DNA of 64,000 nucleotides from NCBI RefSeq assembly GCF_014644455.1, contig NZ_BMKS01000010.1:62001-126000 (forward strand), given 5' to 3'. Position numbers and translations under genes: made by a program. The notes below the pieces were generated by a model. That model had not been told where the DNA came from, ran no database searches, and was given only the letters and a program-made list of their open reading frames with translations. The stretch is from Caldovatus sediminis. GTDB taxonomy: Bacteria > Pseudomonadota > Alphaproteobacteria > Acetobacterales > Acetobacteraceae. Positions 18,368 to 28,549 of the stretch are shown in pieces (within the stretch, counting starts at the first letter, position 1; each line of letters begins with the position of its first letter).

Positions 18368-19372
18368 TCAACCTGCCCCGGCCCGCGCCGCGCGGGCGCG
18401 GTCGTGCGCCGCCGCGCGCAGGGCCATCAGCCCATAGACGGCATCGAGCGTCGGCGTCGGCAGCCCGGCGAGGTCGCGCATCTCGGCGTGGCTCGCCGCC
18501 AGCACGTCGAATTCCAGCGGGCGGCCGCGTTCCAGGTCCTGCAGCATGGACATGCGATGCTCCGTCGCGCCGGTGTGGCGGAGGCGCTGCTCGATCGGCA
18601 CCGGGATGCTCAGGCCGAGGCGCTCGCCGACCGCGTCGGCCTCCTCCATCATGCGCCGCACCGTCGCGAAGGCCTCCGGCGCCGCCGCGATCTCGCGGTT
18701 GCGCGCCAGGGTGAGGCAGGCGACCGGGTTCCAGCACAGGCTGTTGACCATCTTGATCCAGATCTCGTCGCGGATGCGCGGGCTGACCGGCGCCGCGACG
18801 CCGCCCGCCTCCAGCGCCCGGCCGAGCCGCAGCGCGCGCTCGGAGAGGCTGCCGTCCGGCTCGCCGATCGGGCAGTTCGGGCGCGCGCGGTGGTGGCGCA
18901 CCACGCCGGGGGCGACGACCTCGGCCGCGGTCCAGTAGACGACGCCGAGCACGCGCGCCGGCGCGATCGCCGCCCAGTGCCGCCCGCCCGGGTCGATGCG
19001 CGCCAGCCGGCGGTCGCGGAACGCGCCCTCCACGCCGTGGAAGAACCAGTAGGGGATGCCCGTGGTCGGCGGCAGCACCACCGTCTCCGGCCCGAGCAGC
19101 GGCGCGAGCGAGGGCAGCGCGGCGTCCATCTGCTGCGCCTTGACGGTGAGGAAGACGTAGTCCTGCGGCCCCAGCTCCTCCGCCCGCTCCACCGCGTGCG
19201 GGCGCGAGCGGATCTCGCCCGCCGTCGAGAGGACGCGCAGCCCGTCGCGCCGGATCGCCTCGACCATCGGCCGCCGGCCGACGAGCGAGACCTCCAGCCC
19301 CTCCACCGTGGCGAGGTGGCCGGCGAGGATGCCGCCGATGGCGCCGCCGCCGAGGAAGCAGATGCGCGTCAT
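18368..19372 (-). CDS. 2-dehydropantoate 2-reductase family protein
   Basis: An NADPH-dependent ketopantoate-reductase fold of 334 residues. The Rossmann motif FLGGGAIGGILAGHLA is at the N-terminus, VFLTVKAQQMD follows, and the C-terminal domain has RDEIWIKMVNSLCWNPVACLT with the catalytic Lys and Asn. The segment SMLQDLERGRPLEFDVL is typical of the family's end. A paralogue sits at 53013-53996 with very similar blocks. The family also includes oxidoreductases that are not pantothenate enzymes, so no gene symbol is given. The start at 19372 puts the Rossmann motif at the N-terminus; in-frame sequence upstream is not conserved. It lies 150 bases after the GST gene on the same strand. Confidence 0.87.
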   Translation of the reverse strand: MTRICFLGGGAIGGILAGHLATVEGLEVSLVGRRPMVEAIRRDGLRVLSTAGEIRSRPHAVERAEELGPQDYVFLTVKAQQMDAALPSLAPLLGPETVVLPPTTGIPYWFFHGVEGAFRDRRLARIDPGGRHWAAIAPARVLGVVYWTAAEVVAPGVVRHHRARPNCPIGEPDGSLSERALRLGRALEAGGVAAPVSPRIRDEIWIKMVNSLCWNPVACLTLARNREIAAAPEAFATVRRMMEEADAVGERLGLSIPVPIEQRLRHTGATEHRMSMLQDLERGRPLEFDVLAASHAEMRDLAGLPTPTLDAVYGLMALRAAAHDRARAARAGAG

Positions 19373-19522
19373 GCCGGCGTCCTTCCGCCTGGCGCGCGGC
19401 GCGCCGCGGGGGAGGGGAGCGGCACGGGCCTCCGGTCGGGCACGGATGCTGTCATGGTCCTCGCCGTTCCCCTCCATCCCGTCGTCGGGCCGGCCGCCGC
19501 GCAGGCCGCGCGCCGGCGGCTC

Positions 19523-20179
19523 TCAGGCCGGCTCGCGCTCGCGCTCCTCCATCATCCGCTTGAAGGCGGGACGGGCGTGGCACGTCTCGAGCCAGGCGCG
19601 GACCGCCGGCGCGGCCTCGAACAGCTCCGGGGCGGGGAGCGCGTAGCGCACGACCTCGGCGACGTTGAGGTCCGCCACGGTGAAGCGGCCGCCGACCAGG
19701 AAGCCGCTCCCCGCCAGCTCCTGGTTCAGCACGGCGAAGGGCGCGCGCAGCGCCTCGACCGCGGCCCGCGCGACGGCGGGGTCGCGCTCGGCCGGCGGCC
19801 TCGCGGCGCGGTGGAAGAGCACCTGGAGCGCGTGCGGCTCGACCTCCGTCGCCGCCCACAGCGCCCACATGGTCATCCGCCCGTCCTCGGCGAGGTCGGC
19901 GGGGCCGAGCGCGCCGCCGTACTTCTTCGCGAGGTAGAGGTTGATCGCCAGCGACTCGTGCAGCACGAGCCCGTCGTCCTCGATCGAGGGGATGCGGCCG
20001 TTCGGGTTGATCCGGAGGAACTCGGGCGAGCGCGTGTTCAGCGGCGCGCCGGGCGCCGCGGGATCGGCGAGCCGGTAGGCCTGGATGACCGGCACGTGCC
20101 GGAAGGGCAGGCCGATCTCGTAGGCGAGCCAGATGGCGCGCGACGCGCGGGAGCGATAGACGCCGTAGATCGTCAGCAT
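19523..20179 (-). CDS. Glutathione S-transferase family protein
   Basis: A 218-residue GST that conjugates or exchanges glutathione. The thioredoxin-like N-terminal half has [19 protein letters not shown], in which a serine is the likely catalytic residue, and [31 protein letters not shown], the glutathione-binding SNAIL/TRAP-like block. The helical C-terminal half has [19 protein letters not shown] with the N-capping box and hydrophobic staple. It starts at ATG 20179, divergent from a small monooxygenase gene. Substrate unknown; such enzymes often serve aromatic catabolism or detoxification. Confidence 0.9.
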   Translation of the reverse strand: MLTIYGVYRSRASRAIWLAYEIGLPFRHVPVIQAYRLADPAAPGAPLNTRSPEFLRINPNGRIPSIEDDGLVLHESLAINLYLAKKYGGALGPADLAEDGRMTMWALWAATEVEPHALQVLFHRAARPPAERDPAVARAAVEALRAPFAVLNQELAGSGFLVGGRFTVADLNVAEVVRYALPAPELFEAAPAVRAWLETCHARPAFKRMMEEREREPA

Positions 20180-20391
20180 GGGCGCGGGCCTCCTGTGCGG
20201 GGACGATCGGCGCGGCCTGCCCGCCCCGTCAAGCGTCGCCGCCGGCAGGCGGCGTCGCGCGGCCGGGGCCCGCGCGCGGGCGGTTGGCGAAGCGGGGCGA
20301 CCGGCCTATGCTTCCCGCCGCACGCCACCGGGCGCGGGGCGGCTCCGCGACGCGGCGGCCTCGCGCCGTCAGCGACCGAGGGACGTCCGCC

Positions 20392-20703
20392 GTGATCCAC
20401 GTCATCGCCATCATCACCGCGAAGCCCGGCATGCGGGACGCGGTCCTGAAGGAATTCCGCGCCAACATGCCGGCCGTCCACGCCGAGCAGGGCTGCATCG
20501 AGTACGGTCCCGCGATCGACGCCGAGGGCATCGGCAGCTTCCAGACCCGCTTCGGCCCGGACACCTTCGTGGTGATCGAGAAGTGGGAGAGCCCGGAGGC
20601 GCTGAAGGCCCACGCCGCGGCGCCGCACATGGCCGCCTACGCCGCGAGGACGAGGGACATGATCGCCAGCCGCGTCATCCACGTCCTCTCGCCGGCCGCC
20701 TGA
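20392..20703 (+). CDS. Antibiotic biosynthesis monooxygenase-type protein (YgiN-like)
   Basis: A 103-residue ABM-domain protein. Members are small dimeric ferredoxin-like proteins that oxidise quinols or related aromatics without a cofactor. IHVIAIITAKPGMRDAVLKEF opens the domain; EQGCIEYGP, FVVIEKWESPEALKAHAAAPHM complete it, with the histidines expected near the pocket. The GTG at 20392 is chosen because the domain begins there; the frame stays open upstream with unrelated sequence. It is divergent from the GST gene, suggesting a shared regulatory region, and upstream of the MFS gene by 152 bases. Confidence 0.8.
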   Translation: MIHVIAIITAKPGMRDAVLKEFRANMPAVHAEQGCIEYGPAIDAEGIGSFQTRFGPDTFVVIEKWESPEALKAHAAAPHMAAYAARTRDMIASRVIHVLSPAA

Positions 20704-20855
20704 GCACTGCGCCCGACGACACCGGCCGGGAGTCGCCGCAGTCCGCCGCCGCGGGCGATCGGTCGTCCGCGGTCCGGCGCCGTTGCGGCTTCGCCCCGGC
20801 CTCCGGCGACGGCGCCGCTCCGCGCCGTCCTCGGCCTCGCGACGATCGCCCCGCG

Positions 20856-22043
20856 ATGAGCGCCCGCACGGCCCCGGCCGCACGCCGCCACGTCGCCGCC
20901 GCCCTGCTCGCGGTGGTGGTGCTGAACCTGCCGCTCGGCACGGTCTACGCCTTCAGCGTGTTCCTGCGGCCGATGGAGGCGGAGCTCGCGGCGAGCCGCG
21001 CCGAGCTCTCCTTCGTCTTCGGCCTCGCGCTGGTCGCCTTCACCGTCGGCATGAACCTGGCGCCGGCGCTCTACCGCCTGGCGCCGGCGTGGGTCCTGGT
21101 CGTCGGCTGCATGGCGGTGTCGAGCGCCGGCATGGGGCTCGCGGCGTCCGCGGCCGGAACCGCCGGGCTTGCCGTCGGCTACGGCGTGCTGTTCGGCCTC
21201 GGCGGCGGCGGCGCCTACGTGCTGCTGGTGCAGGGCGTGAACCTGATGCTGAGCGGCCACCGCCGCCAGGGACTCGCCAACGGCTTCATCGTCAGCCTGT
21301 TCCCGATCGGCGCCATGATCGGGGCGCCGCTGTTCGGCTGGGCGCTGGGCGCCTGGGGGCTGCGCGCGACCCTCGGCGGGCTCGCGGCTGCGCTGGCCGC
21401 GGCCGGGGCGGTCGCGGCGGCGCTGGTCGCCGCCTCCGGCATGGCCGTGACCGCGCCCGCGGGCGGATCCGCCGCGCCGCCCGAACGCAAGGCCTCCGTC
21501 TTCCTGCGGCTGTGGGCCGCGTTCTTCCTCGCCGCCGCCGCCGGCCTCATGGTGCTCGGCCAGGCCGCGGGCATGGTGGAGGCCTACGGGGGCAGCAAGG
21601 CGCTGGCGCTGTTCGCGACGACCGCGATCACCGGTTGCATCGCGGCGGCGCGCATCGGGGGCGGCTGGCTCGCCGACCGCTTCTCCGCGCCGGGGGTCAT
21701 GGTCGGGGCGCATGTGCTGGCGTTGTGCGGAGGCCTGCTGCTCCTCGCCGCTCCGGGCGCGCTCGCGTCCGTCGCGACGCTGGCCATGATCGGCATGGGC
21801 TACGGCCTCGTCAGCGGCAGCACCGCCGCGGCGGTCGCCGTGTACTGGGGTGCCGCGCAGTACGGCCGGATCGCCGGGCGACTCTACGTCGCCTGGTGCG
21901 CGGCGGCGGTCACGCTGCCCGTCGTCGCCGGCCGCCTGTTCGACCTCAGCGGCGGCTACGCAGGGGCGGTGATGATCGCGGTGGCCGGGAACGCGCTCGG
22001 CGTCGCCGTCGCCGCCTCCCTGCCGCGGCGCGCCGGGATCTAG
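20856..22043 (+). CDS. MFS transporter, OFA (oxalate/formate antiporter)-like
   Basis: A 395-residue major facilitator protein with about 12 predicted transmembrane helices. The N-terminal LNLPLGTVYAFSVFLRPME and the loop around LMLSGHRRQGLANGF resemble the OFA subfamily, which exchanges small carboxylates. A cytoplasmic loop rich in Ala/Pro (TAPAGGSAAPPERKAS) separates the two halves, and RIGGGWLADRFS is the motif-A copy of the second half. The start at ATG 20856 leaves a short hydrophilic head before helix 1. It ends 164 bases before the convergent tctA. The true substrate is unknown; an organic anion is likely. Confidence 0.85.
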   Translation: MSARTAPAARRHVAAALLAVVVLNLPLGTVYAFSVFLRPMEAELAASRAELSFVFGLALVAFTVGMNLAPALYRLAPAWVLVVGCMAVSSAGMGLAASAAGTAGLAVGYGVLFGLGGGGAYVLLVQGVNLMLSGHRRQGLANGFIVSLFPIGAMIGAPLFGWALGAWGLRATLGGLAAALAAAGAVAAALVAASGMAVTAPAGGSAAPPERKASVFLRLWAAFFLAAAAGLMVLGQAAGMVEAYGGSKALALFATTAITGCIAAARIGGGWLADRFSAPGVMVGAHVLALCGGLLLLAAPGALASVATLAMIGMGYGLVSGSTAAAVAVYWGAAQYGRIAGRLYVAWCAAAVTLPVVAGRLFDLSGGYAGAVMIAVAGNALGVAVAASLPRRAGI

Positions 22044-22151
22044 GCCCGGCCCGGCGTGCCGCGAGGCTGACCGCGCGGCGAACCCCCGCCGTCGCAGGTC
22101 GGCCCCCGGCGGCCCACGAAGGTTCCCGGGGGGACGCCGGCCGGCGCGACC

Positions 22152-22174
22152 GGCGCACCCGGTGGGGGTGCGCC
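22152..22174. terminator. Stem-loop between convergent MFS and tctA genes
   Basis: GGCGCACCC (22152-22160) and GGGTGCGCC (22166-22174) form a perfect 9-bp stem with a GGTGG loop, in the 164-base gap where the two genes meet. TTCGGTT follows on the plus strand. It may be a terminator serving one or both directions. Confidence 0.45.
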
Positions 22175-22207
22175 TTCGGTTGCCCGGCGTCCCGCGTTCC
22201 GATCTTC

Positions 22208-23710
22208 CTACCCGTCCGCCACGGCCGGCTCCGGCCGCCCGCGCCGGCGCAGCGCGCCGACGACCGCGACGAGCAGCGCCACGCCCCACACCGCCGGCGC
22301 GATCGGGCCCTCGAGGAAATAGAAGGGGTCGCCCTGCGACAGGAACAGGCCCTCCCGCAGGTGCTTCTCGACCTCCGGCCCGAGGATCAGCCCCACGACC
22401 AGCGGCGCCAGCGGGACCCGGCATTTGTTGAAGGCGTAGCCCACCAGCCCCGCGCCCAGCAGCACCCACAGGTCGAGCATGCTGTTGTGCACGGAATAGG
22501 CCCCGATGCTCGCCACGATCAGCAGCATCGGCACGAAGAACCAGACCGGGATGCGCAGCAGCGAGACCCACACGCCGACCAGCGGCAGGTTCAGCACCAG
22601 CAGCATCACGTTGCCGATGTAGAGGCTCGCGATCAGGCCCCAGAAGATGTCGGGATGCTGCTGCACGAGGAGCGGCCCCGGCTGCACCCCCTGCACCATC
22701 ATGGCGGAGATCATCAGCGCCCCGATCGGCGTGAAGGGGAGGCCGAGCGAGAGCAGCGGCACCAGGGCGCTGGTCGCCGCCGCGTTGTTGGCCGTCTCCG
22801 GCCCCGCCGCGCCCTCGATCGCGCCGTGGCCGATCTCCGCGCGGTGGCGGCTCACCGCCTGCTCGAGCCGGTAGGAGGCGAAGGAGGACAGGGTCGCCGC
22901 CGGCCCGGGGATCAGGCCGAAGAAGAAGCCGACGCCCGTGCCGCGCAGCCAGGGCGGCACCGCCCGCGCCCATTCGTCGCGCCGCGGGAACAGCTCGCGG
23001 AACCGGACCTTCACCAGCTCGGGGCGGCGGAGCGACGTCTCGACCAGGTTGAGGATCTCGGCGATGCCGTAGAGGCCGACGACGACCGGCACCAGCCCGA
23101 TGCCCTCGGTCAGCTCCAGGACGCCGAAGGTGTAGCGGTTCTGGCCGGTGACCGCCTCCTGCCCCACCGTGCCGAGCGCCACGCCCAGCAGGCAGGAGAA
23201 CCCGGCCGCCGCGAACGACCCGCCGGAGATGCGCGAGAGCACCAGCAGCCCGCCGGCGGTCAGCGCGAAGAACTCCGCCGGGCCGAACAGCAGCGCGACG
23301 GAGGCGAGCACCGGCGCGGCCACCAGCACGCCGACGATCGCAAGGGTCGCGCCGACGAAGGACCCCACGGCGACGATCGCGAGCACCGCCCCGGCGCGCC
23401 CCTTCTTCGTCAGCTTGTAGCCGTCGATCGCGGTGACGACGGAGGCGCTCTCGCCCGGGATGTTCATCAGGATGGCGGTGGTCGAGCCGCCGTACATCGA
23501 GCCGTAGAAGATGCCGGCCATCATGATCAGGCCGGTCGTCGGATCGAAGGCGAAGGTCAGCGGCAGCACCAGCGCGACGCCGGCGACCGGCCCGAGCCCC
23601 GGCAGCACGCCGATCGCCGTGCCGGCCAGCGCCCCCGCCAGGGCCGCCATCAGGTTCTGCGGCTGCACCGCGACGGAGAGGCCGAAGATCAGACCCTCGA
23701 GGGCGCCCAT
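22208..23710 (-). CDS. tctA: Tripartite tricarboxylate transporter permease, large subunit
   Basis: The large membrane subunit of a TTT-type carboxylate importer, 500 residues with about 11-12 helices. Family signatures: [27 protein letters not shown] near the N-terminus, [26 protein letters not shown], and the second-half repeat [22 protein letters not shown] plus [22 protein letters not shown]. It works with TctB and the binding protein TctC encoded just upstream on the same strand, with 4 bases between tctB and tctA. The substrate (citrate, tartrate, phthalate or another carboxylate) cannot be read from the sequence. Confidence 0.95.
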   Translation of the reverse strand: MGALEGLIFGLSVAVQPQNLMAALAGALAGTAIGVLPGLGPVAGVALVLPLTFAFDPTTGLIMMAGIFYGSMYGGSTTAILMNIPGESASVVTAIDGYKLTKKGRAGAVLAIVAVGSFVGATLAIVGVLVAAPVLASVALLFGPAEFFALTAGGLLVLSRISGGSFAAAGFSCLLGVALGTVGQEAVTGQNRYTFGVLELTEGIGLVPVVVGLYGIAEILNLVETSLRRPELVKVRFRELFPRRDEWARAVPPWLRGTGVGFFFGLIPGPAATLSSFASYRLEQAVSRHRAEIGHGAIEGAAGPETANNAAATSALVPLLSLGLPFTPIGALMISAMMVQGVQPGPLLVQQHPDIFWGLIASLYIGNVMLLVLNLPLVGVWVSLLRIPVWFFVPMLLIVASIGAYSVHNSMLDLWVLLGAGLVGYAFNKCRVPLAPLVVGLILGPEVEKHLREGLFLSQGDPFYFLEGPIAPAVWGVALLVAVVGALRRRGRPEPAVADG

Positions 23711-23714
23711 CGCG

Positions 23715-24194
23715 CTACATCCCCAACCAGTAGCCGAGTTCGCCGCGCGGCAGCGGCACCTGCAGCAGGCGCACGAAGAGGAACTGCGCCGCGACGGCGA
23801 GCGCTACCCCCGCGACGGCGGAGGCCGCCCACCCGCCGCGCAGCAGCCGGATCACGGCCGTGGCGAGGAGCGAGGCCGAGATCAGGTGGCCGATCCAGGG
23901 CATCGCGACGAAGTGCAGCGTAAGCGCGGCAAGCACGAGCACGACCCGCCGCGCCTCCTCGCCGGCCGGCAGGTCGAGCGGCGTGCCGTCGTCCCGCATC
24001 GCCCAGCCCTCCCTGAGCAGGCCGAGCGCGACGAGCGCGAGCAGCGGGCCGACCACCAGCGGGAACAGCCCGGGCCCCGGCATGTCCGCGCTGCCCAGCG
24101 GCAGCCCGAGGCCGGCGGCGGTGTAGCCGGCCGCCAGCAGCAGTCCGAGCAGGCCGATCGCGGCCCGCCCGGTGCGCTGCGTCAAAGCGGTCAC
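23715..24194 (-). CDS. tctB: Tripartite tricarboxylate transporter small permease subunit
   Basis: The small 4-helix subunit of the TTT transporter, 159 residues. Helices are visible at [67 protein letters not shown] and [19 protein letters not shown]. The motif [12 protein letters not shown] is characteristic of TctB. It lies 6 bases after tctC and 4 before tctA, so the three are one transcript, tctC-tctB-tctA. Confidence 0.9.
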   Translation of the reverse strand: MTALTQRTGRAAIGLLGLLLAAGYTAAGLGLPLGSADMPGPGLFPLVVGPLLALVALGLLREGWAMRDDGTPLDLPAGEEARRVVLVLAALTLHFVAMPWIGHLISASLLATAVIRLLRGGWAASAVAGVALAVAAQFLFVRLLQVPLPRGELGYWLGM

Positions 24195-24200
24195 GGCCGA

Positions 24201-25193
24201 TCAGGAGCGCTGGTTCAGGAAGGCCAGCAGCTCGCGGAAGGTGTCGTGGTACTCGACCAGCTCCGCCTTCATCGCGTCGCCCACCTTGGGGTCCAGCGTG
24301 TAGCCGTTGTTGCGCGCGAAGGCGATGAACTCCGGCGTCGCGACCGCCTCGCGCGAGGTCCTGGTCAGCTTCTCCTGCACCTCGGCCGGCAGGCCCTTCG
24401 GCGCGATCACGTAGTAGGCGGCGGGCAGCGTCACGTCGTAGCCGGCCTCGACCGAGGATGCCGCGTCCGGGAACATCTCGTACCTGCCGCGCTGGAAGAC
24501 GGCGAGGACGCGGACCTTCCCCGCCTCCACCTGTCCCCTGACCGAGGGGCCGTAGCCGCAATTCGCCTCGACCCGTCCGCCGAGCAGCGCGAGCAGCGCC
24601 TCGCCGCCGCCGCCGGTGAAGGGGACGGTCGAGATCTGCACGTTGGCCTTGCGGTTGAGCTGCTGGATGGTGAGGTCGGGCATCGTCCTGAGGCCCGAGA
24701 CCGAGGCCCGCACGCGCCGGGGATTGGCGCGCACATGCGCCATGAACTCCTCGAAGTTGCGCCACGGCGCGTCGGCGCGCACGGCGAGCACGGCGGGCAG
24801 GTCCACGAGCTTCACCACGGAGGTGAAGTCGTCCGCGCTGCTCCAGGCGAGGCCCTGGTTGATCAGGGGCTGGAACATCAGCGAGGAGTTGGAGCCGAGC
24901 CCGATCGTGTGCCCGTCCGGCCGTGCCCGGATGACCGTGCCGGTGCCGATGGTGGCGGCGCCGCCCGGCTTGTTCTCCACCGCGATGTTGACGCCGAGGA
25001 TCTTCTCGAGTTGCGCGCAGAAGGCCCGGCTGATCGGGTCGGTGGAGCCGCCGGGGCCGTAGGGCACGATGAAGGTGATGTCGCGCGAGGGCCAGGCGGC
25101 AGCATGCGAGCGGCGCGGCGCGGCGCCCAGCGCGGCGGCGGCGCCCGCCGCCAGCAGGCCGCGGCGCGGCAGGGGGAAGGGAAGCGGACTCAT
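24201..25193 (-). CDS. tctC: TctC/Bug-type solute-binding protein of the tctCBA operon
   Basis: The periplasmic binding component for the TctAB permease, 330 residues. The signal peptide has a twin arginine ([17 protein letters not shown]), so Tat export is possible. The mature part shows the Bug family landmarks [34 protein letters not shown] and [13 protein letters not shown], which form the carboxylate-binding loops. The minus-strand ATG at 25193 follows CGGAGGT. It is the first gene of the operon and is divergent from the VOC dioxygenase gene, 252 bases away. The domain is certain; the ligand is not. Confidence 0.93.
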   Translation of the reverse strand: MSPLPFPLPRRGLLAAGAAAALGAAPRRSHAAAWPSRDITFIVPYGPGGSTDPISRAFCAQLEKILGVNIAVENKPGGAATIGTGTVIRARPDGHTIGLGSNSSLMFQPLINQGLAWSSADDFTSVVKLVDLPAVLAVRADAPWRNFEEFMAHVRANPRRVRASVSGLRTMPDLTIQQLNRKANVQISTVPFTGGGGEALLALLGGRVEANCGYGPSVRGQVEAGKVRVLAVFQRGRYEMFPDAASSVEAGYDVTLPAAYYVIAPKGLPAEVQEKLTRTSREAVATPEFIAFARNNGYTLDPKVGDAMKAELVEYHDTFRELLAFLNQRS

Positions 25194-25445
25194 CCGGACG
25201 ACCTCCGTATCGTTCCCGCCATTGCTTGCTCCCTGCCGGCCAGCAGGGCAAGCCCGCGGTGCGCCGCGAGGCGGGCAGGGCGCCGCGGCGGCCGCGCCGA
25301 CCCCGCCTTCCCGTCGCCCGCCCCTGCGCCCAATTCGATCGCGCCGGCAGCCGGGGGTGGGCGACGGGCGTTGCCATGCCCGGCGGGATTCCCACCGCGG
25401 CACGCCGGGGCGCCCCCGGCGCGCCAGCCGGCAGAGGACGAGGCG

Positions 25446-26402
25446 ATGCAGCTGCACGGGATCCACCACCTCACCGCGGTCACGGCGGACGCGCGCGGCA
25501 ACCACGCCTTCTACACGCGCATCCTCGGCCTGCGGCTGGTCAAGAAGACCGTCAACCAGGACGACGTCTCCGCCTACCACCTCTTCTACGCGGACGGCGC
25601 CGGCAGCCCCGGCACCGACATCACCTTCTTCGACTGGCCGATGGAGCGGGAGCGGCGCGGCACCGGCGCGATCGTGCGCACCGGCCTGCGGGTTCCCGGC
25701 GAGGCCGCCCTCGCCTGGTGGAGTGCCCGCCTCGGCGAGGCCGGCCTGGTGCGTGGGGCGGCCCGCGAGGTGGACGGGCGGCTGTCGCTCGACTTCGAGG
25801 ACCCCGAGGGACAGCGCCTGGCGCTGGTGGCGGACGCGGACGGCGCTGCCGGTGGCAGCCCCTTCCATCCCTGGGCGCGCAGCCCGGTGCCGGAGGCGCA
25901 CCAGATCCGCGGCCTCGGGCCGGTCACGCTCAGCGTTCCCGATGCCGCGCCCTCCGATGCCTTCCTCACCGAGGTGATGGGGATGCGCCGCGCGCGGCAA
26001 TTCGCCGCGCCCGACGCGCCGGACGTTGCGGTGCATGTCTATGCGATGGGCGAGGGCGGCCCCGCGGCGGAGCTCCACCTCCGCGTCGAGCCGGACCTGC
26101 CGCGGGCGCGGCTCGGCGCGGGCGGCGTCCACCACGTCGCCTTCCGCACGCGCGACGAGGAGTACGGCCACTGGGTGGACCGGCTGCGCCGCCTCGGCGT
26201 GCGCTCGAGCGGACCGGTGGACCGCTACTGGTTCCGCAGCCTCTACGTGCGCGAGCCCAACGGCGTCCTCTACGAGATCGCGACCGACGGTCCGGGCTTC
26301 GCCGCCGACGAGCCGCTCGAGGCGCTGGGCGAGCGGCTCTCGCTCCCGCCCTTCCTCGAACCGCGGCGGGCGGAGATCGAGCGCGGCCTGAAGCCGCTCT
26401 GA
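25446..26402 (+). CDS. Two-domain VOC ring-cleaving dioxygenase (MhqO-like)
   Basis: A 318-residue protein with two vicinal-oxygen-chelate modules, most like the hydroquinone-cleaving dioxygenases MhqO/Pcp[37 protein letters not shown] starts module one (shown here only as its landmarks GIHHLTAVT and [18 protein letters not shown]). Module two has [15 protein letters not shown] and [18 protein letters not shown]. The metal ligands are expected to be the His of GIHH, the His of GVHH and the Glu of LYEIATD, all present. The ATG at 25446 follows GAGGACGAGGCG. Context with organic-acid transport suggests use in aromatic breakdown, which is an inference. Confidence 0.87.
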   Translation: MQLHGIHHLTAVTADARGNHAFYTRILGLRLVKKTVNQDDVSAYHLFYADGAGSPGTDITFFDWPMERERRGTGAIVRTGLRVPGEAALAWWSARLGEAGLVRGAAREVDGRLSLDFEDPEGQRLALVADADGAAGGSPFHPWARSPVPEAHQIRGLGPVTLSVPDAAPSDAFLTEVMGMRRARQFAAPDAPDVAVHVYAMGEGGPAAELHLRVEPDLPRARLGAGGVHHVAFRTRDEEYGHWVDRLRRLGVRSSGPVDRYWFRSLYVREPNGVLYEIATDGPGFAADEPLEALGERLSLPPFLEPRRAEIERGLKPL

Positions 26403-26561
26403 CCGGCCCGGGCGGACTACTGGGCGCGGGCCGGCCGGCAGGGTTGACGCGGTCGCCCGCTTCGCCCGACAGGATCGGGTCATGCTCAGCGTCATACGCC
26501 CCGGCGGCCGCCCTTCCCGACCGACCCGTGCCGACCGACGCGCGGGACGGGCCTTGCGCGG

Positions 26562-27542
26562 CTACTCCACCCTGACGCCGGCCGCGCGGACCACGGGCCT
26601 CCACTTCTCGATGTCGCGCACCACGATGGCAGCGAACTCCTCCGGCGTGTTCCCGACCGGCTCGGCGCCGAGCTGGATGATCCTTTCCCGCATCTCGGCC
26701 GTGCGCAGCGCGGCCACCGTCTCCCGGTGGAGGCGGTCCACGATCGGACGGGGCGTGCCGGCGGGGGCGAACAGGCCGAACCAGGCCACCACCTCGTAGT
26801 CGGGCAGCCCGGCCTCGCGCATGGTCGGCAGGTCCGGCAGCGCCACCGCCCGCTGCGGCCCGGTCACCGCGAGGGCCCGCAGGCGGCCGTCGCGGATGTG
26901 GCCGATCGCGGAGGGGAGGTTGTCCCACATCACCTGGACGCCCTGCGCCGCGACCAGCGCGGCCAGGGCCGGGCCGCTGCCGCGGTAGGGCACGTGCACG
27001 AGCTGCAGCCCCGCCCGCTGGGCGAACAGCTCCCCGGAAAGGTGGGGCGAATTCCCGGTGCCGGAGGAGCCGAAGAACACCTGCCCCGGCCGCGCCTTGG
27101 CCCAGTCGATGAACTCCCGCACCGTGCGCGCCGGAACCGAGGGATGCACCACCATCACGTTCGGCACCTGGGCGACCATGCTGATCGCCTGGAAGTCCCT
27201 CACCGTGTCGATCGGCATGTTGGCGTAGACGGAGGGGTTGATCGTCATGTTCCCCGCCGTGCCCATCTGCAGCGTGTGGCCGTCGGGCGGGCTCTTCGCG
27301 ACCGCCTCGGCGCCGATGTTGCCGGCGGCGCCGCTGCGGTTCTCCACCACGACCGGCTGGCCGAGCGCGGGATGCAGCCGCTCGGCCAGAAGCCGGGCGA
27401 GGATGTCCGTGGTGCCGCCGGGCGGGTAGCCGACGACGATCCGGATCGGCCGCGTCGGCCAGTTCGCCGTGCCCTGCTGCGCCCGCGCGGCGATCGGCAG
27501 GCTGCCGATCGCCGCGGCAAGCGCCCTTCGCGTGATCCGCAT
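26562..27542 (-). CDS. Bug/TctC family solute-binding protein (orphan)
   Basis: A 326-residue periplasmic binding protein with a signal peptide (MRITRRALAAAIGSLPIAARA). Bug signatures are IRIVVGYPPGGTTDILARLLAE, VVVENRSGAAGNIGAEAVAKSP and HTLQMGTAGNMTINPSVY. It has no transporter genes beside it, as is usual for the expanded Bug family, and may feed a shared TctAB permease or act in sensing. The ATG at 27542 has an excellent GGAGGGAGGAA ribosome site. It lies 41 bases after an SDR gene on the same strand, so the two are probably one operon and the ligand may be linked to that dehydrogenase. Confidence 0.92.
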   Translation of the reverse strand: MRITRRALAAAIGSLPIAARAQQGTANWPTRPIRIVVGYPPGGTTDILARLLAERLHPALGQPVVVENRSGAAGNIGAEAVAKSPPDGHTLQMGTAGNMTINPSVYANMPIDTVRDFQAISMVAQVPNVMVVHPSVPARTVREFIDWAKARPGQVFFGSSGTGNSPHLSGELFAQRAGLQLVHVPYRGSGPALAALVAAQGVQVMWDNLPSAIGHIRDGRLRALAVTGPQRAVALPDLPTMREAGLPDYEVVAWFGLFAPAGTPRPIVDRLHRETVAALRTAEMRERIIQLGAEPVGNTPEEFAAIVVRDIEKWRPVVRAAGVRVE

Positions 27543-27583
27543 CCGTTTCCTCCCTCCTACCCTTCGTTCGGGGCGCGGGTCGG

Positions 27584-28309
27584 CTAGAGGTGGAGCTGGC
27601 CGGCGCTCGCTCCTCCGCAGACGAACAGCGTCTGGCCCGTGGTGAAGGCGGCGTCGTCGGACAGGAAGTAGTCCACCGCCGCCGCCACCTCCTCCGGCCG
27701 GCCCATGCGGCCCATCGGCACCGCGGCGAGCAGGGCCCGCGTGTGCGGCGCGTCGGGCGGGTTGTCGCGGCGGAACATCGCGGTCTCCACCGGTCCGGGC
27801 GCGACGCAGTTGACGGTGATGTTCCGTGCGGCGAGCTCCAGCGCCCAGGTGCGGGTGAACCCGACCAGCGCCGCCTTCGCGCCCGCGTAGGACGTGGCGC
27901 CCGGGCGGCCGAGCAGCGAGCGCGACGCGATGTTGACGATGCGCCCCGCTCCCGCCGCCTCCATCGCCGGAAGCACGGCCTGCGCGCACTGCAGCGCCGC
28001 GCGCGCGTTGACGGCGACCACGCGGTCGAAGGCGTCGAGCGCGACCTCGCCGAGCGGCTGGATCTCGCTGAGGCCGGCGTTGTTGACGAGGCGCGTGACG
28101 CGGTGGCGCGCCGTCAGCGCGGCGAGCATCGCCGCCGTTGCCGCGGCGTCCGCGAGGTCGGCCGTGAACAGCGGCGCCGGGAAGCTCGGGTCGGCGTTCC
28201 TGGCGACGCCGATCACCGCTTCGCCGCGCGCCAGCAGGCGGCCGACGATGGCGCGGCCGATGCCGCGGGTCGCGCCGGTGACGAGGGTGGCGGTGCGGCC
28301 GTCCTCCAT
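27584..28309 (-). CDS. Short-chain dehydrogenase/reductase
   Basis: A 241-residue classical SDR that uses NAD(P)H to interconvert alcohols and ketones. TLVTGATRGIGRAIVGRLLARG is the cofactor motif (TGxxxGIG), LVNNAGLSE the NNAG block, and the catalytic residues are the Ser of NIASRSLLG and Tyr/Lys in SYAGAKAAL. The C-terminal VAPGPVETAMF and FVCGGASAG are standard. It begins at ATG 28309 and is followed by a Bug gene. The substrate is unknown; FabG-like sequences of this kind also act in catabolism. Confidence 0.92.
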   Translation of the reverse strand: MEDGRTATLVTGATRGIGRAIVGRLLARGEAVIGVARNADPSFPAPLFTADLADAAATAAMLAALTARHRVTRLVNNAGLSEIQPLGEVALDAFDRVVAVNARAALQCAQAVLPAMEAAGAGRIVNIASRSLLGRPGATSYAGAKAALVGFTRTWALELAARNITVNCVAPGPVETAMFRRDNPPDAPHTRALLAAVPMGRMGRPEEVAAAVDYFLSDDAAFTTGQTLFVCGGASAGQLHL

Positions 28310-28483
28310 GCGCCGAGACTACGCACCCCGCAGCGAGGGCGCAAACCGTCGCCCGCCGGCGGAGGGGCACCGGGGTCCGCCTCGCCTCGGCGCCTGCCCG
28401 CCGCGTCGGGCGACGTCGGGGCCGGCCGCGCGCCGCCTGCTGACCCGCGCATCGCGGCCGGCGCCGGCGAAGCAACGTTCGCT

Positions 28484-28512
28484 TTGCCGCGACGCGCAAC
28501 CGTTGGTAGAGT
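28484..28512 (+). promoter_or_regulatory. Candidate promoter of the first glycine-zipper lipoprotein
   Basis: TTGCCG (28484-28489) and TAGAGT (28507-28512) are 17 bases apart, 38 bases before the ATG at 28550. It lies in the divergent gap shared with the SDR gene. Confidence 0.4.
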
Positions 28513-28549
28513 GCGCCTTCTGCCGAGCCCCTTCCCAGCGGAGCGTCCC